Of a stretch of 64,000 nt of DNA, positions 48,782 through 58,066 are shown piece by piece. A program made the position numbers and the translations under genes. Origin of the DNA: CAVORB01 sp963698495. GTDB lineage: Bacteria > Pseudomonadota > Gammaproteobacteria > Chromatiales > Chromatiaceae. The stretch covers positions 62,001 through 126,000 of the forward strand of contig CAVORB010000013.1 of assembly GCA_963698495.1 (NCBI GenBank), written 5' to 3'. Position 1 is the first letter of the stretch. Each line of letters starts with the position of its first letter. A model generated the notes under the pieces. The model saw only the letters and a program-made list of their open reading frames with translations, was not told the origin of the DNA and made no database searches.

Positions 48782-50044
48782 ATGTATTCTCCGGCCCCGG
48801 TACGACTTGCGCCCCTGGCCCTTCTGATGACTGCAGTGGCTGGGGCCGACCCGTCCCTGCCCGAGCTTGGGCGACTCATCTTTTTCGACGCCACCCTGTC
48901 GCGGCCCGCCGGCCAGTCCTGCGCCACCTGCCATAGTCCCGCGGCCGGCTGGACCGGCCCGGACAGCCCCATCAACGCGGCGGGCGCGGCCTATGAAGGC
49001 GCGGTTCACGGCCGGTTCGGAAACCGCAAGCCGCCCTCGGCCGCCTACGCCACCGACAGCCCACCGCTGCATCTCGACCCGGTAGAGGACCACTTCGTGG
49101 GCGGCAACTTCTGGGACGGCCGGGCGACCGGCTGGCTGCTCGGAAACACCGCGGCGGAGCAGGCGCAAGGACCCTTCTTGAACCCCGTAGAGCAGAACCT
49201 GTCGGCGCATGACGAGGTGGTCGACAAGGTCTGCGCGGGGGCCTATGGCGAGCAGTTTCGCGCCTACTTCGGCGAGACCGCTTGCGCGAACAAGGTGGAC
49301 GGCTACAACGCCATCGCGCAGGCGGTCGCCGCCTACGAGGCCTCGCCCGAGGTCAATGCCTTCAGCTCGAAGTACGACCACTATCTCAAGGATCCGAAAC
49401 GTTACCCCCTGACGGAACAGGAGCAGCAGGGACTCGCGCTGTTCGAGCGCGAGGACAAGGGCAACTGTGCCGCCTGCCACCCCAGCCAACCCGGCCCGAA
49501 CGGCGAGCCGCCGCTGTTCACGGACTTCACCTACGACAACCTGGGCGTCGGCCGCAATCCGGACAACCCCTGGTACGGCATGGCCGCCTTCAATCCCCAA
49601 GGCGCGGCCTGGATGGACGAGGGTCTGGGCGGCTTCCTCAGGACGGTCCCGCGCTTCTCCGCCCGGGCCGCCGAGAACCTGGGCAAGCAAAAGGTGCCGA
49701 CACTGCGCAACGTCGACCTGCGCCCCGGCCAAGATTTCGTCAAGGCCTATATGCACAACGGCGCGCAGAAGAGCCTGAAAGAGGTCGTGCACTTCTACAA
49801 CACGCGCGACGTCAAGCCCGCATGTGAGGCGACGGCCCAACCCCTCCCGGGAAACAACTGCTGGCCCGCGCCGGAGGTGGCGGAGAACGTGAACAGGGAG
49901 GAGCTCGGCAACCTGGGCCTCACGGCGGAAGAAGAGGATGCCATCGTCGCCTTCATGGCGACCCTCAGCGACGGCTGGGTGCCGCCTGTGGAGCCAGGAG
50001 CGCAGGACCATGTGAGCGACGCGCCTGCGCCGCACGCTCGTTAG
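48782..50044 (+). CDS. Di-haem cytochrome c peroxidase / MauG family protein
   Basis: A 420-residue periplasmic protein. A signal peptide (MYSPAPVRLAPLALLMTAVAGA) is followed by LGRLIFFDATLSRPAGQSCATCHSP, the N-terminal high-potential-type haem site, and a second c-haem motif CAACHPSQPG near 225. The segments NRKPPSAAYA and VPTLRNVDL are family features. Such proteins reduce hydrogen peroxide with electrons from cytochrome c, or oxidise other substrates (MauG/MbnH types). ATG 48782 has an AAGGAG site. The IS upstream may have separated it from its regulatory region. No partner maturation genes are seen. Confidence 0.87.
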   Translation: MYSPAPVRLAPLALLMTAVAGADPSLPELGRLIFFDATLSRPAGQSCATCHSPAAGWTGPDSPINAAGAAYEGAVHGRFGNRKPPSAAYATDSPPLHLDPVEDHFVGGNFWDGRATGWLLGNTAAEQAQGPFLNPVEQNLSAHDEVVDKVCAGAYGEQFRAYFGETACANKVDGYNAIAQAVAAYEASPEVNAFSSKYDHYLKDPKRYPLTEQEQQGLALFEREDKGNCAACHPSQPGPNGEPPLFTDFTYDNLGVGRNPDNPWYGMAAFNPQGAAWMDEGLGGFLRTVPRFSARAAENLGKQKVPTLRNVDLRPGQDFVKAYMHNGAQKSLKEVVHFYNTRDVKPACEATAQPLPGNNCWPAPEVAENVNREELGNLGLTAEEEDAIVAFMATLSDGWVPPVEPGAQDHVSDAPAPHAR

Positions 50045-50066
50045 ACGGCGCTCCCCCGACGCCGCG

Positions 50067-50780
50067 GTGACCACCGATCCCCCGACGCCCGAAGATCCGG
50101 ACACGGACGCCCGCCGTCTGCGGCGGGCCTTCCTGGTAGCCCTGACGTTCACCTTCATCCTCTGGGCGATCAGGATTGTCGAGACCTTGGCCGGTCTCGA
50201 TCTGGCGCCCCACTCCCTTTACCCCCGCGAAGCCTCGGGATTGCGAGGCATCCTGCTCGCTCCGCTGCTGCACGGCGGGTTCGCCCATCTGATCGCCAAT
50301 ACCGGTCCCATCCTGGCGCTTGGCACGGCACTGATCTATGGCTATCCGAGGGCCGCCCGCCTCGTCATTCCCGTGGTCTGGCTAGGCTCCGGGCTCGCGG
50401 TCTGGCTGTTCGCCCGTCCCTCCTTTCACCTGGGCGCCAGCGGACTCGCCTTCGGCATGCTCTTCTTCATCTTCACCATCGGAGCGCTGCGCTGGGACCG
50501 ACGCGCCATCGCTATCTCTCTGGCCGTCTTCCTGCTCTACGGCGGCATGATCGGAGGCATCCTGCCGACGACCCCCAACATCTCCTTCGAGTATCACCTG
50601 GCGGGCGCCGTGCTCGGCGTGATTCTGGCCCTAATGTACCGGAATCTCGACCCAGCCCCGAAGGAGAAAACCTACGACTGGGAGGGCGAGGCGGATGACG
50701 AGAACGCCCGCGGCCCGACGGACCAGCTCAACCGCGAGGAGCTCGACACCAAGATCCCTTCGGAGAACTCGGCACCATAG
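50067..50780 (+). CDS. Rhomboid family intramembrane serine protease
   Basis: A 237-residue membrane protein with six likely helices. Rhomboid active-site residues are present: the catalytic Ser in HLGASGLAFG, the His in FEYHLAGAVLG, and the oxyanion HLIAN of helix 2 (GGFAHLIANTG). The N-terminus is short and acidic, and the C-terminus is a charged 40-residue tail (DNWEGEAD-like). GTG start at 50067; no strong Shine-Dalgarno. Substrates are unknown. It lies 22 bases after the peroxidase gene, so they are probably co-transcribed. Confidence 0.85.
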   Translation: MTTDPPTPEDPDTDARRLRRAFLVALTFTFILWAIRIVETLAGLDLAPHSLYPREASGLRGILLAPLLHGGFAHLIANTGPILALGTALIYGYPRAARLVIPVVWLGSGLAVWLFARPSFHLGASGLAFGMLFFIFTIGALRWDRRAIAISLAVFLLYGGMIGGILPTTPNISFEYHLAGAVLGVILALMYRNLDPAPKEKTYDWEGEADDENARGPTDQLNREELDTKIPSENSAP

Positions 50781-51036
50781 GGACCCTAGCTCGTCGATCG
50801 AAGGGTGGATGATTTTTCGGCCGAGAACGGCGGCCGACGAGCGTTGGCCAAACGCAGCCGAGATCGCCAAGCGGACCGCGCGGCCACCATCGAGACTATT
50901 GCGCGCCTCCGCCCAAGCTGACACGATCGAAACCAACCCGGATCAGGGCGGTCCTCGGCGGCCGGATACCGCTTGGCGGGCGGGAATCCATCGCAGCGAG
51001 CCCAGGCGGAGCAAGACGGGAGGCGAACAGGAAGGC

Positions 51037-54000
51037 TTGATCCAAGATTCGTCCGTGGACCCTCATCTCAACGGATTCATCGAAGGCTCCCTGCTGCTGG
51101 ATCTCGAGACCGGCCCGACAGGAGGCCTTCTCAAGATCGGAGCCATCCGGGGCGACGATACCTTCGTCCGCCAGGGCGCCTTCGATCGGCACCGCGCGCT
51201 CACCGAGCTCGATGCCTTCGCCGCCGGCTGCGACTACCTCCTCGGCCACAATCTCCTCGGACACGACCTGCCTACCTTGCGCGCCCTGGCGCCGGTCATG
51301 GAGATGCTGCGACGGCCGGTGGTGGATACCCTCCACCTGTCCCCGCTCGCGTTCCCCGAGAATCCCTATCATCGCCTGGTGAAGAACTACAAGCTGGTGC
51401 GGGACGCGGTGAGCGATCCCATCGCCGACGCGCGTCTCGCCGCAGCGGCCTTCCGCGAGCAGTGGATGGAGTTTGGGCGGCGCCGCGACGGCGGCGATCA
51501 GGACCTGCTGCGGCTCTATCGGTATTGTTTCCAAGGTGCCACGGAGCTTGAGGACACGCTGCGAGGGAGCGAGGGATTGGCCGCGGTCTTCGCCCATCTC
51601 GGGGCGGCGCTGCCGCATTCCGATGCAGCCTGTGAGCTATTGCTCGACCATTGGCGGGACAGGACCTGCAGCCGAGCAGCACCGGCCCTCGCCGGGCACC
51701 ACCTGACCGAGCCGCGACTGCGCCCGGCAGCGGCGTACGCGACCGCCTGGCTTCAGGTGGCGGGCGCACGCTCCGTGCTGCCACCCTGGGTAGGCCGCCG
51801 CTTTCCGGAAACCGCCGAGTTGATCCGGCGCCTGCGCGACGTCCCCTGCGGAGATCAGGACTGCACCTGGTGCGCCGAGGTCCATGATCCCCGCATCCAA
51901 CTTCGGCGCTGGTTCGGATTCGGCGACTTCCGTCCAGCGCCCACCACCGCCGGGGGCGGCAGCCTCCAGGAGGCCGTTGTCACCCATGACCTCGGCGGCG
52001 GCTCCCAGCTTGCCATCCTGCCCACCGGGGGCGGCAAGTCCTTGTGCTTTCAGCTCCCCGCCCTCACGCGCAATCTGCGACGCGGGACCTTGACCGTGGT
52101 CATCTCACCGCTCCAGGCCCTGATGAAGGACCAGGTCGACAACCTGGTGCGCAAGACCGGCACCACGGCCGCGTTTGCCCTGTACGGCATGCTGACCCCA
52201 CCGGAGCGCGGCGAAGTCCTGGAGCGCGTGCGCCTGGGCGACGCGGCCATGCTCTACGTCTCGCCGGAGCAGCTCAGAAACGCATCCTTCCGCGGCGTGC
52301 TCGAGACCCGGGAGATCGGCTGCTGGGTGTTCGACGAGGCCCATTGTCTCTCCAAGTGGGGACACGACTTCCGCCCCGACTACCTCTACGCCGGGCGCTT
52401 CATCAAGGAGCTGGCGACACGCCAAGGTGTACCGGTGCCGCCGGTAGCCTGTTTCACCGCGACCGCGAAGCGGGATGTCACCGCCGAGATTCTGGCCTAT
52501 TTCCGGGACCAGCTGGGCCTCGAGCTGACACTGTTCGAGGGCGGGGTGGAGCGCGACAACCTGTCCTTCGAGGTTCAGGTCGCCCGAGTCATGGAGAAGC
52601 CCGCGCGGGTACACGCCATCCTCCAGGAGCACCTGGCCGCCGGCGGAGCGGCGGTGATCTACGCCTCTACTCGGCAGCGCACCGAGGAGCTTTCTGAGTA
52701 CCTGCGCACCCAGGGGTGGGCGGTCGAGGCATTTCACGCCGGGATCTCGGCCCCGCAAAAGCGCCGGGTTCAGGACGCATTCGTCGCCGGCGAGCTCCGG
52801 GTCATCTGTGCCACGAACGCCTTCGGCATGGGCGTGTACAAGGAGGACGTGCGCCTGGTGGTGCATCTGGACATCCCCGGCTCCCTCGAAAACTACGTGC
52901 AGGAGGCCGGGCGCGCGGGACGCGACCGCGAGCCGGCCCTGTGCGTGCTGCTCTATGACGAGCAGGACGTCGAGCGTCAGTTCAAGATGGAGGCCTTGTC
53001 CGAGCTGACCCGCCAGGACATCGCCGAGATCCTGCGCGGGTTGCGCCGGGCGCGGCGCGGCAAGGACGACACCGTGGTGCTCACCAGCGGAGAGCTGTTG
53101 CGCGACGACGACCTGCGTGTCGGCTTCGACGCGGAAGATCGCCAGGCCGATACGCGGGTGCGCGTGGCCGTTGCCTGGCTCGAGCGCTCCGGGCTGGTGG
53201 AGCGCGACGAGAACCGCACCCATGTCTTCCAGGGCCGCCCCGCGGTGGCCAACCTCGTCGAGGCCCGGCGACGCATTGCGGGCCTGGGGCTCTCGGCGGC
53301 GCAACAGCTGCGCTGGATGGCGGTGCTGGAAGCGCTGATCAACGCCGAGGCAGACGAGGCCTTCACCGCCGACGAGCTCGCCCGGCTGCCCGCCTTCAAA
53401 CGCATCGAGACGGAGCAGGGCATCTGGGACACGGGCGAGACCGCCGCCCTGCGGGTTCTGCGCACCCTGCACGACATGGCCGGCGCGGGCCTGCTGCATC
53501 AGGGGCCCCAGTTCAGCGCCTTCCTGCGGCACAAGGTGAAGAACAGCTCGGGACGGATCCTGGTCCGGGTCTGCGCCTTGGAGCGGGCCATGCTCGAGAC
53601 CCTCCGTCAGGAGGCGCCAGAGGCGGAGATGGGCGACTGGCAATCCCTCTCGCTGCGCCGTCTGAACCAGCGCCTGCTGGATCAGGGGCAGGCCAGCAAT
53701 CCCGAGACCCTGCGCAACCTGCTGACGAGCCTCGCCCGCGACGGCCGCGGCCTCGCCGGGGAGCGCGGCAGCCTCGAGTTTCGCCAGAACGACCGCGACC
53801 ATTACATGATCAAGCTCCACCGCGGCTGGGGCAGCCTCATCGCCACCGCCGAGCGGCGCCAGGCGATGGCCGGCGTCATCCTCTCCACCCTGGTCAACAA
53901 ACTACCCCGCGACACGCCGGCCGGGGCGGAGCTGCTGGTCAGCTTCGGCACCGACGAGCTGACCCAGGCCCTGCAGGCCGACATCACGCTCGGCGGTCAG

Positions 54001-56360
54001 CTGCGCGACCCCCTCGCCGCCGCCGATCGGGGACTCATGTTCCTGCACGAGCAGGGCGCCGTGGTGCTGCAGCGGGGACTCGGCGTCTTCCGGCAGGCCA
54101 TGACCATTCGCCTCCTGCCGCAGGGCCAGGGCCGGGGCTACAGCCAGGCGCAGTACCAACCGCTCGCGCAGCACTACGGCGAGCGCGTCTTCCAGATCCA
54201 CGTCATGAACGAGTACGCGCGCCTGGGTGCGGAGAAGATCCGCCAGGCGCTCGCATTGATCACCGCCTACTTCACGTTGGAGAAGGCGAGCTTCGTCCAG
54301 CGCTTCTTTCCCGATCGGCGCGAGGTGCTGGAGCGCGCCACGACCGCCGAGTCGTATCAGCGAATCGTGGACGCGTTGCGAAACCCGGACCAGCTCGAGA
54401 TCGTGGCAGGACGGACGAGGGCAGCCGCCTGGTGCTGGCCGGGCCCGGCTCCGGCAAGACCCGGGTGGTCGTGCACCGCTGCGCCTACCTGCTGCGGGTT
54501 CGCCGGGTGGATCCTCGTGGCATCCTGGTGGTCTGCTTCAACCGCAATGCGGCCCTGGAGCTGCGCCGACGGCTCGTCGGCCTGGTCGGCGAGGACGCCC
54601 GCGGCGTGACCGTGCAGACCTACCACGGACTCGCCATGCGGCTGACCGGCTGCTCGTTCTCCGAACGCATGGATCGGCGCATCGAAGCCGGCGCCGAGCT
54701 GGACACCCTGATCCCCCGCGCCTGCGACCTCCTGGAGGGGCGCGCCGAGATCCCGGGAATCGAGCCCGACGTCCTGCGCGACCGGCTGCTCGCGGGCTAT
54801 CGCCACATCCTGGTGGACGAGTACCAGGACATCGACGCCGACCAGTACCGTCTGATCTCGGCGCTGGCCGGCCGCACCCGGGACGAGGGCAAGCTCGCCT
54901 TGCTCGCGGTGGGGGACGACGACCAGAACATCTACTCGTTTCGCGGCGCCAACGTCGATCATATCCATCACTTCCGGGACGACTACCAGGCCGAGGTCCA
55001 TTTCCTGGTCGAGAGCTACCGTTCGAGCGCTCACATCATTTCCGCCGCCAATGCCCTCATCGCCCGCAACCGCGACCGCCTGAAAACGGGCCGGCCGATC
55101 CGGGTCGACGCGCGTCGCCGCCACGACCCGGCTGGCGGACGCTGGGAGAGCCTTGATCCATTGACCCGCGGGCGGGTGCTGGTGCTCGAGGCCCCGGACC
55201 CTGAACGCCAGGCGGGGGCGCTGGTCGAGCGCATGCGAGAGCTGCGCCGGCTCGACGACGCACAGTGGTCGCACTTCGCCGTGCTCGCCCGCATCCGCTC
55301 CGCGCTGGCGCCCGTGCGTGCCCTGTGCGAGGCAGCCGGTATTCCGATCGCCTGGCCGACGGACCTACCGCCCGCGCATCGGGTGAGGGAGATCGCGGGT
55401 TTTCTCGATTGGCTGAAGGGCTTGGGCCAGACGATCCTGAGGGCGGAGTCTCTGCGCGACGCCTGTCGACGGCGGACGGCCATTGGGGTTGCTTGCGGCA
55501 ACACGCAGCCGCGTCCGTCGACCAGGCATCTCTCCCCCTCGGCGCGAGGCCCATCGGGCGAGCCCTCTCAACCCCCGATATCCGACGGCAGCAAAGAACG
55601 CCCGATCAAGAGGAATCCATGGGACGACATCGTCCGCGACCTGATCCGCGCCTGGACGGACGAGGCGGGGGAGGCAGGGGTGCCCGCCAACGATATCCGG
55701 GAGTTCTGCTACGAGACCCTGGCCGAGCAGCGCCGTGACCGTACCCTGGGCCGCGGCGTACTGCTGGCGACGCTCCACGGAGCGAAGGGCCTGGAGTTTC
55801 CGCACGTACTCATCGCCGACGGTGGGTGGCGCGCGGGCCAGCGCGGCGAGGATGAACGGCGGCTCTTTTACGTCGGCATGACGCGGGCCCGCCAGACCCT
55901 CACCCTGGGCTCCGTGATCGGCGCCGGCAATCCCTGGATCGACGAAGTCGAAGGAGACTGGTCGATGCGACTGCGCCCGCAATTGGCGCCTCCGCCCCCC
56001 GAGGTCACCGCCCGCCGCTACCATTTGCTCTCGCCCGCCCATCTCGACCTCGGCTACGCGGGGCGTTTCCCGCCCGGCCACCGGATTCACGCTTGCCTGA
56101 ACGCGCTGCAGACGACTGACGCGCTACAGGCTCGCGCCGCGGGTGACCGGATCCTGCTTTGCGACGCTGACGGCCTCCCCGTTGCCCGCCTGTCCAGACT
56201 GGGATCGGACGAGTGGCTGCCGAAACTGGCGCGGATCGAGTCGGTCAAGATCGTCGCCATGCTGCTTCGCCATCAAAGTGACGGCGATCCCGCCTTCGCG
56301 GAAGGACGCCGGTCGGCCTCATGGGAGGTCCCATTGGTCGAGGTGGTGACTGGCGGATAG
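51037..56360 (+). CDS. Exonuclease–RecQ–UvrD triple-fusion DNA helicase (frameshift at ~54413)
   Basis: A giant DNA-processing fusion of about 1774 residues. The N-terminal DnaQ/RNase H-like exonuclease (about 10–160) keeps LLLDLETGP, LLGHNLLGHDL and SDPIADARLA. The RecQ-type superfamily 2 helicase (about 300–800) has Walker A LPTGGGKSLCF, box FDEAHCLSKWGHDF and YVQEAGRAGRDREPAL. The C-terminal superfamily 1 UvrD-type helicase has AGPGSGKTRVV, LVDEYQDIDADQY, GDDDQNIYSFRG and LATLHGAKGLEFPHV. The frame breaks near 54411–54416 just before the UvrD Walker A; one missing base joins EIVAG to DEGSRLVLAGPG. Residues from about 55480 to 55610 are unlike a helicase and may be an insertion or hidden shift. 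The TTG at 51037 follows AGGAAGG. It is probably a repair or anti-invader enzyme. Confidence 0.82.
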
Positions 56361-56810
56361 ATCGTGCTAGTCGTGCTACGTACCAAGGGGGCGCCGATGC
56401 TCCGTGGTCGCCCGTGTAGCGGCGAATGAGCTCCTTTCCAACAGCCGGCCGTCTCGATTCCGCTCCGACCGGCAGACCCATTGATCTGTGACCCGCCACG
56501 CAAAAACCTGTTGACCCGCCGATTACCATTGGAATCACCGTGTTGCGCGCGGATGCGGACTCGCAGACCCATCCGCCCCAATACGGCGGGGGCGACGTAC
56601 GGGATTGATACCGGTGGCCCTGGCAACAGGACAACGCCCCGCAAGCTCGCGGGAGCGAGGACCAAGTCCTGATCCGTGTCGGCAGCCCGTCTGCTGCACC
56701 TGGCGAGCTTACGGAAAAGCGTGGTACGGCCAGACCAGGATTGCACCACCCAAGCCCGCTCGAACGCCCTTGATTTGGCAAACCACGTACTCAAAGGGAC
56801 CGACAGCAAA
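56361..56810. other. Intergenic region, no recognisable gene
   Basis: 450 bases between the helicase fusion and the haem sensor. Open frames exist on both strands but none has a ribosome site or family features. No clear promoter, repeat or RNA was found. Confidence 0.35.
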
Positions 56811-57704
56811 ATGAACGCACTCGCAGACAAAGGCGCACCGCGCCGCAGCGTATCTCGCCGCTTCAACCTGGCCTTGTTGATGCTTTACTTGCTGAGCATC
56901 GCAATCGCCGCCCCCGTCATCTACGTCACAACCGAACGCCAGGTCTACCAGCAGGCAGACAAAGAGCTCAGGATGCTGGTGGACATGGTGCGATCCATTC
57001 AGGGCTACGTGGCAGGCCACCTGCGCCCCTTCTTTATGGAGAAGGGTATGTTCCTTTCCGCCGGCTTCTCGGGCATCGTGGCGACCTCCCTGGTCGCGGA
57101 GGAGTTCGCCAAGCACCAGCCCGGTTACTACATCAAGAACGTCTCGGACAATCCCCTCAATCCGAAAAACTCTCCCCAGCCGTTCGAGCAGCAGCTCCTG
57201 AGCCGGTTCCGCGCCGACCGCTCAATGGGGGAAATCACGGAGGTCGGCGCCCTCAACGGCAAGCGCATGCTGGTCTCCGCAGCACCAAAGGAAAGCAAGA
57301 AGGGCTGCCTCAAGTGCCACGGTGAGCCAAGCAAGGCGCCGGACGAGATCAAGAAGACCTACGGCGAAACCTACGGCTACTACTACAAGGACGGCGACGT
57401 GGTCGGGGTGAGCCTGGTTGGCGTACCCGTGAACGACGTGCAGGCCGTGGCGACCCAGCGCAGCCTCATCGCCATCGGTCTGCTGACTGCCCTGTTCGCC
57501 ATCATTTTCCTCAGCATCAACGTCCTGGTGCGCCGGAACCTGGTGAAACCGATCCTCGAGATCTCGGATGCGGCGAAGGCCATCAGTCAAGGCCGAATGG
57601 ATCAGCCGATGGAGAGTGAGCGCAACGACGAGGTCGGCGATCTCATCAAGTCCATCGAGCTGCTGCGCCGCAGCTTCGTGCAGGCCATGAAGCGGATGAG
57701 GTGA
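56811..57704 (+). CDS. Membrane c-haem sensor protein (DUF3365/Tll0287-like, HAMP)
   Basis: A 297-residue membrane protein. Helix 1 (about 20–42) is followed by a periplasmic DUF3365 domain (PAS-like) with one c-type haem motif, CLKCH (about 168), and the family segments GYYIKNVSDNPLNPKNSP and YYYKDGDVVGVSLVGVPV. A second helix (about 220–242) leads to a HAMP linker (VRRNLVKPILEISDAAKAISQGRMDQPME). It ends soon after HAMP without a kinase, cyclase or chemoreceptor output. It could signal through a separate partner or be a truncated receptor. Likely senses redox state or a gas; that is inferred from the haem. ATG 56811 opens a normal short N-terminus. Confidence 0.8.
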   Translation: MNALADKGAPRRSVSRRFNLALLMLYLLSIAIAAPVIYVTTERQVYQQADKELRMLVDMVRSIQGYVAGHLRPFFMEKGMFLSAGFSGIVATSLVAEEFAKHQPGYYIKNVSDNPLNPKNSPQPFEQQLLSRFRADRSMGEITEVGALNGKRMLVSAAPKESKKGCLKCHGEPSKAPDEIKKTYGETYGYYYKDGDVVGVSLVGVPVNDVQAVATQRSLIAIGLLTALFAIIFLSINVLVRRNLVKPILEISDAAKAISQGRMDQPMESERNDEVGDLIKSIELLRRSFVQAMKRMR

Positions 57705-57713
57705 CGCGGGACC

Positions 57714-57744
57714 GGAGACCCGATCCGCAGCGGATCGGGTCTCC
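57714..57744 (+). terminator. Strong hairpin after the haem sensor gene
   Basis: GGAGACCCGATCC pairs with GGATCGGGTCTCC around a five-base loop, ten bases past the stop. No T-run follows, so it may be a Rho-assisted terminator or a bidirectional one. Confidence 0.6.
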
Positions 57745-57833
57745 CTCAATGCTCACGCCACGAGAGAGGGTTCGCACTGCTGCTGGAGGTGCCAACCGCA
57801 CCATCAGATTGCCAGGCAGGTGACGGTCTCTCC

Positions 57834-57865
57834 TTCTTTCCTTCTTTCCTTCTTTCCTTCTTTCC
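57834..57865. repeat. Polypyrimidine microsatellite (TTCTTTCC)4
   Basis: Four perfect tandem copies of TTCTTTCC, flanked by further C/T-rich sequence on both sides. It is non-coding as far as can be told, and prone to slippage. Confidence 0.85.
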
Positions 57866-57874
57866 CTGCTTTCC

Positions 57875-58066
57875 AACCCGTCTGCGAAGGCTCCGGCAAA
57901 GGCCCATCTCGCTTTGCCCTCATCCCCCGTGCAGGACCGCTTTGCCCGCGCGCCGGTTGTGTCCGTCAAGTTATTCAAAAAGATGGTCATGGCAGAGGTC
58001 ATGGATCAGGCGGCCTGACGCAGCGCCTCCTTCTTCTGCTCTAAGCAAACTGAATTTCCGAGGATA
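57875..58066. other. Intergenic region before the IS1634-type element
   Basis: About 190 bases with no convincing gene. A minus-strand open frame ending near 57646 starts at 58002 (MTSAMTIFLNNL…) but has no family likeness and passes through the microsatellite. Confidence 0.3.

Noticed and set aside
56245..56781. A minus-strand frame of 178 codons after the helicase fusion.
   Set aside because: It overlaps the end of the helicase gene antisense and shows no family features or ribosome site.
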